A stretch of 64,000 nucleotides of DNA from contig NZ_PGFB01000004.1 in NCBI RefSeq assembly GCF_002797855.1, positions 1 through 64,000 on the forward strand. Reading direction: 5' to 3'. Of this stretch, positions 31,865-42,976 are shown in pieces; within the stretch, counting starts at the first letter, position 1, and every line of letters begins with the position of its first letter. Below the pieces are notes generated by a model. That model saw only the letters and a program-made list of their open reading frames with translations. It was not told where the DNA came from and ran no database searches. Made by a program: the position numbers and the translations under genes. Source of the DNA: Compostimonas suwonensis. GTDB taxonomy: Bacteria > Actinomycetota > Actinomycetes > Actinomycetales > Microbacteriaceae.

Positions 31865-33451
31865 TCAGCGCTGCCCGTCGCTGGAGTCGTAGATCGGCGT
31901 CGTCACGACTCGCAGCGTCGGAAGCCCGAGGGACACACGACCGGGTTCGCTCGACGCCGTCGCCCCGCCGGTCGCAGGAACCGCGCAGGAGTCGGCTTGC
32001 GCGCGATCCCAGGCGTCTCCCGCCCGGGTGCGCCGAACCCGCACGGGCTGCTCGTCGGTGGAGTCGGCGATGAGGTAGAAGGGCGCAGCCTGCGTGATCG
32101 TGGCTGTGACGACGTCGCCCGGCCGCGGGATGTCGGATCCGCTCGGCACCTCGAAGTGAACGAGGCGGCTGTCTTCGGCGCGGCCGCTCATACGGTGGGT
32201 GTCGGAGTCTTTGCGGCCTTCGCCGTTGGCAACGAGCACCTCGACGGTCGTGCCGACGAGCGCGCGGTTCTCCTCTTCGGAGATGCGGTCCTGCAGTGCG
32301 ACGAGCCTCTCGTAGCGCTCCTGCACGACCTCCTTCGCGATCTGGTCGGGCAGGGTCGCCGCGGGGGTTCCGGGTCTGATCGAGTACTGGAAGGTGAAGG
32401 CGGAGGCGAAGCGCGCGGCCTCGACCACCCGGAGGGTCTCCTGGAAGTCCTCCTCGGTCTCGCCGGGGAAGCCGACGATGATGTCGGTGGAGATCGCGGC
32501 GCCGGGGATCTTCGCCCGCACGCGGTCGAGGATTCCGAGGAACTTCTCGGAGCGGTACGACCGGCGCATGGCCTTCAGGATGCGATCGGAACCCGATTGC
32601 AGCGGCATGTGCAGCTGTGGCATGACCGCGGGCGTCTCGGCCATGGCGTCGATGACGTCGTCGGTGAAGGCTGCCGGGTGCGGGCTCGTGAAGCGGATGC
32701 GTTCGAGCCCAGCGATGGTGCCCGCCGCACGCAGGAGCTTGCTGAAGGCCTGCCGGTCGCCGAACTCGACCCCGTAGGAGTTGACGTTCTGGCCGAGCAG
32801 GGTGACCTCGACGGCCCCGTCGTCGACGAGCGCCTGGATCTCGGCGAGGACGTCGCCGGGTCGTCGGTCTTTCTCCTTTCCGCGCAGCGAGGGCACGATG
32901 CAGAAGGTGCAGGTGTTGTTGCAGCCGACCGAGATCGAGACCCAGCCGCTGTAGCTCGAGTCGCGTTTCGTCGGCAGGGTGGACGGGAACATCTCGAGCG
33001 ACTCGAGGATCTCGAGCTGGGCCTCGCCGTTGTGACGAGCGCGCTCGAGCAGGCTCGGCAGCGAGCCCATGTTGTGGGTTCCGAAGACGACGTCGACCCA
33101 AGGCGCCTTCTCGAGGATCGTGTTCTTGTCTTTCTGGGCCAGGCAGCCGCCGACCGCGATCTGCATTCCCTCGTGGCGCCTCTTCACCGAGGCGAGGTGG
33201 CCGAGGTTGCCGTAGAGCTTGTTGTCGGCGTTCTCGCGCACGGCGCAGGTGTTGATCACCACGACGTCGGCCTCGGCCCCGTCGGCGGGCACGTACCCGG
33301 CGGCCTCGAGGGAGCCGCTCAGACGCTCGGAGTCGTGCACGTTCATCTGGCAGCCGAAGGTTCTCACTTCGTAGGTGCGAATACGGCCCGATTCGTCGTG
33401 CGCCGCTTCCGACCGGCCGATGACCGTCGGGGCTTCCGTGATGCTCGTCAT
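31865..33451 (-). CDS. miaB: tRNA-2-methylthio-N6-dimethylallyladenosine synthase
   Basis: 528 aa radical-SAM methylthiotransferase. N-terminal cluster cysteines in [24 protein letters not shown] and VGGCLAQ; radical-SAM CxxxCxxC in [14 protein letters not shown]-terminal TRAM domain (about residues 395-470). A further 50-residue tail is extra. TAAACT lies 9 nt before the ATG, giving a very short leader. Head of miaB-miaA-dapF. Confidence 0.95.
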   Translation of the reverse strand: MTSITEAPTVIGRSEAAHDESGRIRTYEVRTFGCQMNVHDSERLSGSLEAAGYVPADGAEADVVVINTCAVRENADNKLYGNLGHLASVKRRHEGMQIAVGGCLAQKDKNTILEKAPWVDVVFGTHNMGSLPSLLERARHNGEAQLEILESLEMFPSTLPTKRDSSYSGWVSISVGCNNTCTFCIVPSLRGKEKDRRPGDVLAEIQALVDDGAVEVTLLGQNVNSYGVEFGDRQAFSKLLRAAGTIAGLERIRFTSPHPAAFTDDVIDAMAETPAVMPQLHMPLQSGSDRILKAMRRSYRSEKFLGILDRVRAKIPGAAISTDIIVGFPGETEEDFQETLRVVEAARFASAFTFQYSIRPGTPAATLPDQIAKEVVQERYERLVALQDRISEEENRALVGTTVEVLVANGEGRKDSDTHRMSGRAEDSRLVHFEVPSGSDIPRPGDVVTATITQAAPFYLIADSTDEQPVRVRRTRAGDAWDRAQADSCAVPATGGATASSEPGRVSLGLPTLRVVTTPIYDSSDGQR

Positions 33452-33469
33452 GATGGGACTAGTTTACGG

Positions 33470-34198
33470 TCACTCGAAACGCACTCCCGAGCGCGGGCGC
33501 CGCCGGGAAGCGAGGGCCGCGGTGATGGCCTGACGCGATACCGCCGAGGAGTATCCGCGCCGAGCGAGGAAGCCGTTCAGCCGCCGCTCCGCCGCGGTGT
33601 CGTCGAGCGAGCCGAGCCGCGACATCCGTTCGACGGCGAGCTCGCTCGCCCTCTCGAGCTCGTCGTCGGGCAGCTCGTCGACGACCTCGACAACGACCTC
33701 GGCCTCGATCTTGCGCCGGCGCAGCTCGGTCTCGACCGCCTTGCGGCCGAGACCCTTGCGATCGTGGTGGGTGTACACGATGTGGTCGGCGAGTTTTCGG
33801 TCGTCGAGATAGCCGAGCTCGACCATCCGCTCGACGACCCCGTCGACGATCGACGGGTCGTCGGTCACGCCTCGCAGGATCTCTGCCGCCTCGCTCTTCG
33901 AGAACGACTTGCCCCGGAGCCGCCGCAGAAGGGTCTCCTCCGCCTCCGAGCGGAGCTCATCCACGGTCAGCTCGACGTCGCCGGCATCGCCATCCGCGTC
34001 GTCATTCGCATAAGCACCGGCACCGGCGTTGCCGCTCGCACCGGCGACGCTCCTGAACTCGACGACGACACCGACATCACCCTCATCGTCATCCGCGCTC
34101 TCGTCGGCGGCGAATGCGTGCGAACCCGGCACCCGATCGGCACCCGGCAGGAAGGTGACCCGCGCGAGGCCGTCGCGTGAACGCTCCGACCCCGACAC
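33470..34198 (-). CDS. recX: Regulatory protein RecX
   Basis: 242 aa. C-terminal 160 residues hold the RecX helical repeats (LLRRLRGKSFSKSEAAEILRG, VERMVELGYLDDRKLADHIV, RRKIEAEVVVEVV). The first 80 residues are an acidic Gly/Ala/Asp-rich extension without similarity. Inhibits or trims RecA filaments. GTG 34198 is 3 nt after the recA stop, so the pair is co-transcribed and SOS-controlled. Confidence 0.9.
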   Translation of the reverse strand: MSGSERSRDGLARVTFLPGADRVPGSHAFAADESADDDEGDVGVVVEFRSVAGASGNAGAGAYANDDADGDAGDVELTVDELRSEAEETLLRRLRGKSFSKSEAAEILRGVTDDPSIVDGVVERMVELGYLDDRKLADHIVYTHHDRKGLGRKAVETELRRRKIEAEVVVEVVDELPDDELERASELAVERMSRLGSLDDTAAERRLNGFLARRGYSSAVSRQAITAALASRRRPRSGVRFE

Positions 34199-34201
34199 GG
34201 C

Positions 34202-35263
<1,062 letters not shown>

Positions 35264-35446
35264 TTGAGTCTCCTTCGTGTCGCATTCTGTTTCGCCTACA
35301 GGCTGTCGTCGTACTCCGCGCGAGGAAGAGCTGCGACAAGGCGGGGCGGTGTCGATGACGAGACCGACAGTACGCGCGGCCACCGACAGAACGAGCTGTC
35401 GGAGGACCACGTGTGAACAATTCGTCTTCGAGGTCCGCTGTGAAGG

Positions 35447-35475
35447 AGTCTATCGATTCTCGAACACATCTTCGA
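35447..35475 (-). promoter_or_regulatory. recA SOS box and promoter
   Basis: On the plus strand TCGAAC-ACAT-CTTCGA (35460-35475) matches the LexA consensus TCGAAC-N4-GTTCGA with one mismatch. On the minus strand it lies over the -35 region of a promoter with -10 TAGACT (35447-35452). About 180 nt of leader without a gene separate it from the recA ATG. Confidence 0.8.
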
Positions 35476-35501
35476 TGGTCGTGCGGCGTGTTGCGAGCGC
35501 G

Positions 35502-35726
35502 TCAGTCTTTGGGCGCCGGCAGACCCACGCCGTAACGGCGGGTCGGCGGAACACCCGTGACCTGGCAGAGCGCGAGCCAGACGTCTTTCGGGCTCACACC
35601 CGCCGAGAGCGCCTGCTCGGCCGTACGGTCGCCGAGAGACGCCACGACGAGATCGTTCGTGACCACGCGCCCGTAGTCGTCGCCGAACTCGTCGGCGATC
35701 GCCCGCCGGAACTCACTCAATCGCAT
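35502..35726 (-). CDS. DUF3046 protein
   Basis: 74 aa, small soluble protein (MRLSEFRRAIADEFGDDYG, LVVASLGDRTAEQALSAG, VWLALCQVTGVPPTRR). DUF3046 is an actinobacterial family regularly located just upstream of recA; function unknown. Leaderless start: TAGCGT (35733-35738) is 6 nt before the ATG. The recA promoter lies just past its stop. Confidence 0.85.
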   Translation of the reverse strand: MRLSEFRRAIADEFGDDYGRVVTNDLVVASLGDRTAEQALSAGVSPKDVWLALCQVTGVPPTRRYGVGLPAPKD

Positions 35727-35814
35727 CCGTCAACGCTAGCGCGCCGCCGGCACCCTGTGCGTACGCACCCACCCGCACAGCGCTCTATGAACGACGGACG
35801 CCTTAAACGATGAA

Positions 35815-35850
35815 CGCCCCGGGGAGTCGGGGGAACTCCGAACCGGGGCG
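35815..35850 (-). terminator. Terminator after clgR
   Basis: Stem CGCCCCGG (35815-35822) and CCGGGGCG (35843-35850) enclosing an inner GGAGT/ACTCC stem, 28 nt past the clgR stop. The minus strand continues with TTCATCGTTTAA, a poor U-run. Confidence 0.7.
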
Positions 35851-35878
35851 CCCAGCACGAGGCTGGCGTCGGTGATCG

Positions 35879-36187
35879 CTAGCGCGCGACCAGGTCGACG
35901 TCGTAGTCTGCGACGAACTCGTCGGGAACGGTGTCGGGGATGGGATCGATGCCCTCGATCACGGCGAGGCGGTCGCCCACTTCACGCATGATGACGGAGA
36001 TCGGGGTGTCGAGAGCATCCGCGACTGACGCGAGGATCTCTGACGAAGCCTCTTTCTGGCCACGTTCGACTTCGCTCAGGTAGCCGAGGGCGACACTCGC
36101 CTTGCTGGCGACCTGTCGGAGCGTACGGCCTTTCTGCAGGCGGAAGTCCCTGAGAACGTCGCCGATTTCCTGACGAACAAGAACCAC
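35879..36187 (-). CDS. clgR: ClgR-type XRE transcriptional regulator
   Basis: 102 aa. The HTH (about residues 20-42, RTLRQVASKASVALGYLSEVERG) and RGQKEASSEILASVADAL are hallmarks of ClgR, which activates clp protease genes and is itself a Clp substrate. A C-terminal VAR end is consistent with proteolytic turnover. GTG start with AGGAGG 5-6 nt upstream. 36188-36333 (146 bp) upstream holds a distant inverted repeat GGTTAGA/TCTAACC (36228-36234, 36271-36277) and no gene. Confidence 0.92.
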   Translation of the reverse strand: MVLVRQEIGDVLRDFRLQKGRTLRQVASKASVALGYLSEVERGQKEASSEILASVADALDTPISVIMREVGDRLAVIEGIDPIPDTVPDEFVADYDVDLVAR

Positions 36188-36333
36188 TGGACCCTCCTTA
36201 CATTGCCTGTCAACCCTGAGAAATAATGGTTAGAACCGGTAAGTGTACTACACCGATTCCTTTCGAAAACTCTAACCAGGATGACTGTAGTTTTGTTGTG
36301 AATCTGGCATCTGTAACCAGATGGAAATGCAAT

Positions 36334-36849
36334 CTATTCCGCGAAAGTACGGGCCAGGCCCGCTCTCAGGTAGTCCACAGCGAACGCTACGGTCTCTCCC
36401 CGGATCGCCGCCCGATCGCCCGTCAGGAGCAGGGGCGCGACGGTCACCTCCGAGCCGATCGACAGGCCGACGAAGACCGTTCCCGGCGGCTGGCCGCCCT
36501 GCGGGTCCGGCCCCGCCACGCCCGTCGTGGCGATCCCGACGTCGGCACGCGCCCCATCGACCGCGAGAGCGCTGCGCACGCCGACGGCCAGCTGCATCGC
36601 GACATCCGGATGCACCGGCCCGTGCACGGCCAGCAGCCCGCTCTCGACCCCGAGCACCGAGTGCTTGAGCTCCGTCGCATAGGCGACGACCCCTCCGAGC
36701 ACAACCGCCGACGCGCCCGCCGGCCGGGTCAGCTCGGCCGTCAGCAGGCCGCCCGTGAGCGACTCGGCGACGGCGACCGTGAGCCCCCGCCGGGTGAGCT
36801 CGGCGAGCAGCTCCGCCGTGACATCCTCGACGGGCTCGGGCTCGGTCAC
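36334..36849 (-). CDS. CinA C-terminal-domain amidase (PncC-type)
   Basis: 171 aa, only the C-terminal half of CinA. Signatures VAVAESLTGGLLTAELT, GGVVAYATELKHSVLGV and GVAGPDPQGGQPPGTVFVG. Such proteins deamidate nicotinamide mononucleotide. GTG 36849 overlaps the pgsA stop (GTGA), so it is the last gene of ftsK-pgsA-cinA. Confidence 0.92.
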   Translation of the reverse strand: MTEPEPVEDVTAELLAELTRRGLTVAVAESLTGGLLTAELTRPAGASAVVLGGVVAYATELKHSVLGVESGLLAVHGPVHPDVAMQLAVGVRSALAVDGARADVGIATTGVAGPDPQGGQPPGTVFVGLSIGSEVTVAPLLLTGDRAAIRGETVAFAVDYLRAGLARTFAE

Positions 36850-37454
36850 GATGCCGAGCGTGCCGTGCGGTTGTGGCGCCATGCCTGCCAGAGGTAGTCG
36901 ATGCCCGTGACGACCGTGAGCACGAAGGCGATCGACATGAGGATGACGTTGACGACGTCGAACCACGAGCCGAGCAGGCTCGGGAAGGGCAGGAGCGCCA
37001 CGGAGATCGCGACCGACTGCGCGATCGTCTTGAGCTTGCCGCCGCGGGAGGCCGGGATGACCCGGTCGCTCAGCACCGCGAAACGGAACGCCGTGATGCC
37101 GACCTCGCGCACGAGGATGATGATCGTGACCCACCACGGCAGCTCGCCCAGAATGGAGAGCCCCACGAGAGCCCCGCCCGTGAGCACCTTGTCGGCGATC
37201 GGGTCGAGGATCTTGCCCAGATCGGTGACCTGCCCGTTGCGCCGGGCGAGCGCTCCGTCGACCCCGTCGGTGGCGATCGCGAGGATGAAGAGCACGGCGG
37301 CCGCGTACCGCATCCAGCCGTCGTGGCCGTCGTCGGCGAGCAGCAGGTAGATGAAGAGCGGAGCGAGCAGGATGCGAACGACCGTGATGATATTCGGGGC
37401 GTTCCAGTTGCTCGGCTTCGGCGTCACCGCATCCGCGCCGTCGGGGAGACTCAT
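36846..37454 (-). CDS. pgsA: CDP-diacylglycerol-glycerol-3-phosphate 3-phosphatidyltransferase
   Basis: 202 aa, integral membrane. The CDP-alcohol phosphotransferase motif D-G-x2-A-R-x8-G-x3-D-x3-D is seen as DGVDGALARRNGQVTDLGKILDPIAD. First step of phosphatidylglycerol synthesis. ATG 37454 fits AGGGAG 8 nt upstream; in-frame GTG 37463 and ATG 37460 overlap the ftsK stop and are alternatives. Confidence 0.93.
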   Translation of the reverse strand: MSLPDGADAVTPKPSNWNAPNIITVVRILLAPLFIYLLLADDGHDGWMRYAAAVLFILAIATDGVDGALARRNGQVTDLGKILDPIADKVLTGGALVGLSILGELPWWVTIIILVREVGITAFRFAVLSDRVIPASRGGKLKTIAQSVAISVALLPFPSLLGSWFDVVNVILMSIAFVLTVVTGIDYLWQAWRHNRTARSAS

Positions 37455-37459
37455 CGACA

Positions 37460-40300
37460 TCACTCCCTGTCGGTCAGCTGCCAGGCGTCCTCGTCTGAAG
37501 AACCTTCGACCTCATCGTAGCCCGCCGTCATGGCCGCGACGGGATCGCCGCTGTACCGATCGGCACCGTTTCGATCGGCACCGCGATCACCGGTCGGCTG
37601 CGACGTGGTCTGCCCGCCTGCCGCCGGCGAACCCGCGGCGGGCCCATCGCCGCGCAGCTGCGCGAGCACTCCGGGCAGCTGCTCGGGGGTGACGAGCACG
37701 TCACGCGCCTTCGAGCCCTCCGACGGCCCGACGATCTCGCGGGACTCGAGCAGGTCCATAAGGCGGCCGGCCTTCGCGAAGCCGACGCGCAGCTTGCGCT
37801 GGAGCATCGACGTCGAGCCGAACTGGGTCGAGACGACGAGCTCGGCGGCAGCGAGCAGCAGCTCGAGGTCGTCGCCGATGTCGGCATCGACCTCTTTGCG
37901 CGCGGCGGCCGCCGCGACATCCTGCCGGTACTCGGGGCGGGCCTGGCGCGTCACGTGCTCGACGACCTTGGCGACTTCGGACTCGTTGACCCAGGCGCCC
38001 TGCACGCGGATGGCCTTCGACTGCCCCATCGGCAGGAAGAGCGCGTCGCCCTGGCCGATGAGCTTGTCGGCGCCGGGCTGGTCGAGGATGACCCGCGAGT
38101 CGGTCATGCTGCTCACCGCGAAGGCGAGACGGCTCGGCACATTGGCCTTGATGAGCCCCGTGACGACGTCGACGCTCGGACGCTGGGTGGCGAGCACGAG
38201 GTGGATGCCGGATGCCCGGGCCAGCTGCGTGATGCGCACGATCGAGTCCTCGACGTCGCGAGGCGCGACCATCATGAGGTCGGCGAGCTCGTCGACGACG
38301 ACGAGCAGGTACGGGTACGGCTTGAGCGTGCGCTCGCTGCCGACGGGGAGCACGATCTCGTTGTTGACGACGGCCTTGTTGAAGTCGTCGATGTGACGGA
38401 AACCGAAGCTCGCGAGGTCGTCGTAGCGCATGTCCATCTCCTTCACGACCCACTGCAAGGCCTCCGCGGCCTTCTTGGGGTTCGTGATGATGGGCGTGAT
38501 GAGGTGCGGCACTCCGGCGTAGATCGTGAGCTCGACGCGCTTCGGATCGATGAGCACCATACGCACGTCGGCGGGCTTGGCCCGCATGAGCAGGCTCGTG
38601 ATCATCGAGTTGACGAAGCTCGACTTGCCCGAACCCGTCGAGCCGGCGACGAGGAGGTGGGGCATCTTGGCGAGGTTGGCGACGACGAAGCCGCCCTCGA
38701 CGTCTTTGCCGACGCCGATCGTCATGGGGTGGGTGCTGTTGGTCGCCGCGCTCGAGCGCAGCACGTCGCCGAGCGACACGATCTCGCGGTCGGGGTTCGG
38801 GATCTCGATGCCGATCGCGCTCTTGCCGGGGATCGGAGAGAGGATGCGCACCTCGTTGCTCGCGACCGCGTAGGAGAGGTTCTTGCCGAGCGCCGTCACC
38901 CGCTCGACCTTGACGCCCGGGCCGAGCTCGATCTCGTAGCGGGTGACGGTCGGCCCGCGCGAGAAGCCCGTGACCTTGGCATCGACCTGGAACTGGGTGA
39001 GCACCTCGGTGATGGCGCGCACGGCGTCGTCGTTCGCGGCCGAGCGCGCCTTCGCCGGGGAGCCGGCCGAGAGCGTCGACGCCGAGGGCAGCCGGTAGGG
39101 GGCGGCCGGGTGCTCGGGAGGGAGCGGGGTCGCGTCTTCATCGAGGGTTCCGTCGTCGAACGCGCCGGCGCCGGCCTCGCCGAGACCGGGCAGGATGTCG
39201 GTGACCCCCGTCGCTCCGGATGCGCCGTCGGAGCGCAACCCGATCGGGGCGTCGACCTCCCCCGTGAACTGCTTGACCGCGTCTTCGGCCCTGAGCAGGT
39301 CTTCGAGCAGCTCGGTGCCGTAGTGGCCGTCGTCGGGCGCGGCGTCCGGTTCGAGGGCCGTCGTGAAGCCTCCGGCCGGGGCCGCGCCGCCCAGAACCTC
39401 GGTCAGCGGCGTGACCGGCGAGTCGAACTCGGGGTCTTCTTCGCGCTTGCTCGAGTTTCTGCGCCACCACGGCAGGGCGTTGCCCTCGTCGCCATCGCCG
39501 TCGACGCCCTCGAGCTCGACCGGGGTCGTCTTCGCCGTCTTCGCGGCCGCGCGCTCCTCGTCGCTCTGGACTGTTGCGCCGAAGAGGTACGCATAGAGCT
39601 CGCGCAATCGCGAGCCGACCCTGTTCGGCGGCGTCTTCGTGATGATGAAGACGCTCAACAGGATGAACACCCCCATGACGATGCCGGCGCCGATCGGGGT
39701 CATGAGCGCGGAGAGCGGGGCCGAGACGATCCAGCCGAGCACTCCCCCGGCGAGCGCGAGCGAGGGCATGCCCTCGCTCGGCGAGGGCTGCCCCGCGAAG
39801 ATCGCACACAGGCCCGAGATCGAGATGAGCAGGATCGCGAGGCCGATGCCGATGCGGCCGTTGTCGCTCACCGAGGCCGGATGCCGGAACAGCCAGATCG
39901 AGAACAGGAGCATCACGACGGGCAGGGCGTAGGCGACACGGCCGAAGAGCCCGCCGAAGGTCCAGGCGTCGAGGCTCACGGCGACGGCCTCGTTGACGAG
40001 GAACCACTCGACGATCGCGCCCGCGATCGCGAGGAGGAAGAGGAAGAAGGGGATGCCGTCGCGGCGCTCTTCTTTGGCGAGCTTCTCGGGGCCGAGCGCA
40101 CGGGCCGCGCCCCCGACGACATGGGCCATGCCGAGCCAGGCGCGGGTGAGGACGCCGGGGCCCGACTCGCTCGGGTAGGCGACGGTCTTCTGCGCCGCCG
40201 TGCGGGAGGTCGCCGTGCGCGAGGTCGAGCGTTTCGTCGTCGTGCCGCCGCGCGACGACGATGCGCGCGCGCTACCTGAGGACTTGGTGCTCGTAGCCAT
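37460..40300 (-). CDS. ftsK: DNA translocase FtsK
   Basis: 946 aa. A Ser/Thr/Arg-rich N-terminus, four membrane spans (about residues 75-220), an acidic linker, then the motor: Walker [15 protein letters not shown], Walker [14 protein letters not shown], and the gamma winged-helix domain ([24 protein letters not shown]) that reads KOPS. Pumps DNA at the closing septum for dimer resolution. TACCGT (40308-40313) is 7 nt before ATG 40300, so it is probably leaderless. About 30 residues follow the gamma domain ([17 protein letters not shown]). Confidence 0.96.
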   Translation of the reverse strand: MATSTKSSGSARASSSRGGTTTKRSTSRTATSRTAAQKTVAYPSESGPGVLTRAWLGMAHVVGGAARALGPEKLAKEERRDGIPFFLFLLAIAGAIVEWFLVNEAVAVSLDAWTFGGLFGRVAYALPVVMLLFSIWLFRHPASVSDNGRIGIGLAILLISISGLCAIFAGQPSPSEGMPSLALAGGVLGWIVSAPLSALMTPIGAGIVMGVFILLSVFIITKTPPNRVGSRLRELYAYLFGATVQSDEERAAAKTAKTTPVELEGVDGDGDEGNALPWWRRNSSKREEDPEFDSPVTPLTEVLGGAAPAGGFTTALEPDAAPDDGHYGTELLEDLLRAEDAVKQFTGEVDAPIGLRSDGASGATGVTDILPGLGEAGAGAFDDGTLDEDATPLPPEHPAAPYRLPSASTLSAGSPAKARSAANDDAVRAITEVLTQFQVDAKVTGFSRGPTVTRYEIELGPGVKVERVTALGKNLSYAVASNEVRILSPIPGKSAIGIEIPNPDREIVSLGDVLRSSAATNSTHPMTIGVGKDVEGGFVVANLAKMPHLLVAGSTGSGKSSFVNSMITSLLMRAKPADVRMVLIDPKRVELTIYAGVPHLITPIITNPKKAAEALQWVVKEMDMRYDDLASFGFRHIDDFNKAVVNNEIVLPVGSERTLKPYPYLLVVVDELADLMMVAPRDVEDSIVRITQLARASGIHLVLATQRPSVDVVTGLIKANVPSRLAFAVSSMTDSRVILDQPGADKLIGQGDALFLPMGQSKAIRVQGAWVNESEVAKVVEHVTRQARPEYRQDVAAAAARKEVDADIGDDLELLLAAAELVVSTQFGSTSMLQRKLRVGFAKAGRLMDLLESREIVGPSEGSKARDVLVTPEQLPGVLAQLRGDGPAAGSPAAGGQTTSQPTGDRGADRNGADRYSGDPVAAMTAGYDEVEGSSDEDAWQLTDRE

Positions 40301-40387
40301 GGCTTCCACGGTACCCGCGACCCCCGGCATTGCCCGGTAGCCGGCCGGGTGTGTGGTGGGAGGCGGGCGCCGGGGCGAGGTGCAGGG

Positions 40388-40879
40388 CTAGTGCAGCGCT
40401 TTGACCATCGTGTCGGAGTCGTCGCCGGAGGAGACGACGACGAAGCCCTCGCTGCGGTAGAGGCCCTGGGCGTGGTTGCCGCGATCGACACTCAGGCTCA
40501 GACGGGCATGCCCGGCGGCGGCCGCATCGCGCACGAGCGCCTGCAGAAGCTCGCGGCCGGCCCCGCGAGCGCGCCACATGGGGTTGACGCCGAGCGTGAG
40601 CTCGGGCACTCCGGGGCTCACGAAGCCGTAACCGGGGTCGTTGCCCGGGAACAGCCGGTACCAGCACGCACCTATGGGGATGCCCTCGGGATCGAGCGCG
40701 ACGACGCCGTGGTCGCCGGGGCGTTTCCATCCGGAGATGTAGCGCAGCACTCCCCGGTCGGCGAGCACCTCGACGCGAGGCCTCGCCGCGAGCCGGTTCC
40801 AGTTCGCGGCCTCGACGAGCATGTCGGTGAGCAGCCGCGCGTCACTCGATGTCGCTTCGCGGATCCCGAACGCTGCCAT
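40388..40879 (-). CDS. GNAT-family N-acetyltransferase
   Basis: 163 aa. Acetyl-CoA-binding V-x-x-x-x-R-x-x-G-x-G/A motif seen as VNPMWRARGAGRELLQAL, followed by LSLSVDRGNHAQGLYRSEGF. Substrate unknown. Leaderless: TAGCAT (40886-40891) is 6 nt before the ATG. Stands alone between ftsK and the exporter operon. Confidence 0.85.
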   Translation of the reverse strand: MAAFGIREATSSDARLLTDMLVEAANWNRLAARPRVEVLADRGVLRYISGWKRPGDHGVVALDPEGIPIGACWYRLFPGNDPGYGFVSPGVPELTLGVNPMWRARGAGRELLQALVRDAAAAGHARLSLSVDRGNHAQGLYRSEGFVVVSSGDDSDTMVKALH

Positions 40880-40934
40880 GCAGAGATGCTACGGCACACC
40901 TCGCCCCGGGCGGATGCCGCGGGATAACGGCTGT

Positions 40935-40994
40935 GCATCGATACGGCCGAGCATCGATACGGCCGAGCGTCGATGGCCGTGCGTCGAAGCCCGT
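40935..40994. repeat. Degenerate 14-16-bp tandem repeat
   Basis: Two identical copies of GCATCGATACGGCCGA (40935-40950, 40951-40966) are followed by shorter variants beginning GCGTCGATGG, GCGTCGAAGC and GCGTCAATAT, the last running up to the exporter-permease stop. Lies between the GNAT start and the permease 3' end. No role evident. Confidence 0.8.
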
Positions 40995-40997
40995 GCG

Positions 40998-42221
40998 TCA
41001 ATATCGGATCGCGTCGATGACCTTCACCCGCACGGCGATGAGCGCGGGCATAAGACCCGCGAGCGCGCCCACGAGCGTCGCCGCGCCGAGACCGAGGAGC
41101 GCGGCATCCGCGGGGAAAGGAGGGAACTCGGTGACGAGCCCCTGCCCGATCAGCCCTTCGACCCACGGGTTCTTCACGATGAGCACCGCGGCCATCACGC
41201 CGATGGCGCCGGCCGCGATCGTCGCGACGACGCTCTCCATCATGACCGCGAAGAACACCCGCCCCGCCGTCGCGCCGAAACTGCGGCGGATGCCGATCTC
41301 GCGGATGCGCTGCTTGACCGTCACGAGAGCGATGTTGAGCAGCCCCAGAGCGCCGAGGAGCAGCACGAGCACGGCGATCCCGCCGACCCCGAGAGTGAGC
41401 GGCAGATACGGATCGCCTCCATAGGCGGCGTAGTCCTGCCGGTTGGCGTACACCTGCGCGCCCTCGCCGAGGGCGGCCGTGAAGTCGCGCTCGAGCGCCC
41501 CCGTGAGCTCTCCGGCGACGGCCTCGGGAACCCACATCTCGTACTGCGGGCTCTGCTGCGAGGCCGCCTCCGGGCCGACGAAGGCGAAGTATGCGTCGGC
41601 GAGCATGTACATCTCGGGCTGCTGCTGCCACGACGGGGAGGTGTAGACGCCCGTCACGACGGCGGTGGTCGGATACTCGCCGAGCAGGGAGACGGTGGGA
41701 TGGGTCGAGAGCTCGGGCGAGCCGAGCCGCTGCCAGAAGAGCTGGTTGACGATGATCGCGGGTGCGAGCCGCTCGGCGTCGCCCGGGGCGAACCACTCGC
41801 CCTGGTCGAGCACAAAACGATGCATGGCGCCGTAGGGCTCGTCGACGGCCTGCGTCGCGACCGGCACGGCGCCGTCGACGAACTGCACGAGACCCGTGCC
41901 GCCCATGAGCACCCGGCTGGCGTAGCCGACCCCGTAGCGCTCGACAGACTCGCTCCAGGTCTTCTGCATGACCTCGGGGTCGACGGCCGAGCCATCGGGC
42001 ATGCTCGCCGACAGGTAGATCGACGCGGGGCGGCCGCTCGACCTCTCCTGCACCTCGACGGTCGCCTGCTTCGCGACGGTGCCGAGGCCCACGACCGTCG
42101 TGAGCGCGCAGACCGCCACGGCCACCCCGATGAGCGAGAGCAGCACGCGGGTCTTGTGGATGCGGAGCTCCTGCCACGCCTCCAGCAGGGCGCCCACGAA
42201 GCTCGTGCCGGCGTCTCTCAC
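40998..42221 (-). CDS. ABC exporter permease, MacB/FtsX type
   Basis: 407 aa. One N-terminal helix (about 25-50: VLLSLIGVAVAVCALTTVVGLG), a large external domain (about 55-285), then three C-terminal helices (LTLGVGGIAVLVLLLGALGLLNIALV, then a MacB-type segment IREIGIRRSFGATAGRVF). Extrudes a substrate powered by the upstream ATPase with the adaptor; substrate unknown. GTG 42221 overlaps the ATPase stop (GTGA). Confidence 0.88.
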   Translation of the reverse strand: MRDAGTSFVGALLEAWQELRIHKTRVLLSLIGVAVAVCALTTVVGLGTVAKQATVEVQERSSGRPASIYLSASMPDGSAVDPEVMQKTWSESVERYGVGYASRVLMGGTGLVQFVDGAVPVATQAVDEPYGAMHRFVLDQGEWFAPGDAERLAPAIIVNQLFWQRLGSPELSTHPTVSLLGEYPTTAVVTGVYTSPSWQQQPEMYMLADAYFAFVGPEAASQQSPQYEMWVPEAVAGELTGALERDFTAALGEGAQVYANRQDYAAYGGDPYLPLTLGVGGIAVLVLLLGALGLLNIALVTVKQRIREIGIRRSFGATAGRVFFAVMMESVVATIAAGAIGVMAAVLIVKNPWVEGLIGQGLVTEFPPFPADAALLGLGAATLVGALAGLMPALIAVRVKVIDAIRY

Positions 42222-42976
42222 GAGGCCTCCCCCGCATCGGTGGCGGGGCCGGCGGCGGGGCCGGACACCGCGATGAGGCCCTCGGCCGCATGCACGGAGA
42301 CGGGGGTCAGCACACCGTGGTCGAGCCGGAAGTGCCGCGACGCGAGCTCGGCGATCGCCAGATCGTGGGTGATCGTCACGAGGGCCGCGCCCGAGGAGCG
42401 CGCCACCTCGTCGAGCAGCTGCATGACCGTGCCGCCGGTCTCGACGTCGAGGGCACCCGTGGGCTCGTCGGCCAGGATGACGCGGGGCTCGCGCACGAGC
42501 GAGCGTGCGATGGCCACGCGCTGCTGCTCGCCCCCCGAGAGCTTGTGGGGCATCGCCGTGAGCCGGTGCGAGAGGCCCACCCGGTCGAGCATGGCCGAGG
42601 CGATCTCGCGCCGCCGCCAGAACTGCCGCCCGCTCGCGTAGAGGAGCGGGGTCATGACGTTCTCGAGCGCCGTGCGGCCCTCCAGCAGGTTGAACTGCTG
42701 GAAGATGAAGCCCACGTCGCGACCGCGCAGGCGGTCGCGCTGCCCGGAGGAGAGCGACGCGACATCCTGCCCGTCGAAGACGAGACGGCCGCTCGACGGG
42801 CTGTCGAGCAGACCGAGCAGGTTGAGCAGGGTGGACTTGCCGGAGCCGGAGCGCCCGACGATCGAGATGCGGTCGCCCGCGTCGACGGCGAGGTCGACGC
42901 CGCTCAGGATCGTGAGGGGCGGGGCGTCGGGCAGCTCGATCGTGCGGGTCACGCCCTCGAGGAGGAGGAGCTCCAC
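42218..42976 (-). CDS. ABC exporter ATPase, MacB/LolD type
   Basis: 252 aa. Walker A GRSGSGKST, Q-loop FIFQQFNLLEG, signature LSGGEQQRVAIARSL, Walker B VILADEPTGALD. GTG 42976 overlaps the adaptor stop as TAGTG. A 35-residue C-terminal extension follows the last core helix (about 218 on). Confidence 0.9.
   Translation of the reverse strand: MELLLLEGVTRTIELPDAPPLTILSGVDLAVDAGDRISIVGRSGSGKSTLLNLLGLLDSPSSGRLVFDGQDVASLSSGQRDRLRGRDVGFIFQQFNLLEGRTALENVMTPLLYASGRQFWRRREIASAMLDRVGLSHRLTAMPHKLSGGEQQRVAIARSLVREPRVILADEPTGALDVETGGTVMQLLDEVARSSGAALVTITHDLAIAELASRHFRLDHGVLTPVSVHAAEGLIAVSGPAAGPATDAGEAS

Noticed and set aside
31778-34180. An 800-codon plus-strand open frame over miaB and recX
   Set aside because: Antisense shadow of miaB/recX, Arg/Glu/Asp-rich without motifs.
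36228-36277. GGTTAGA/TCTAACC inverted repeat upstream of clgR as an operator
   Set aside because: The arms are 36 nt apart and do not match known ClgR sites; recorded only in the clgR entry.
37955-40279. A 774-codon plus-strand open frame over ftsK
   Set aside because: Antisense shadow of ftsK with the highly charged composition of such frames.
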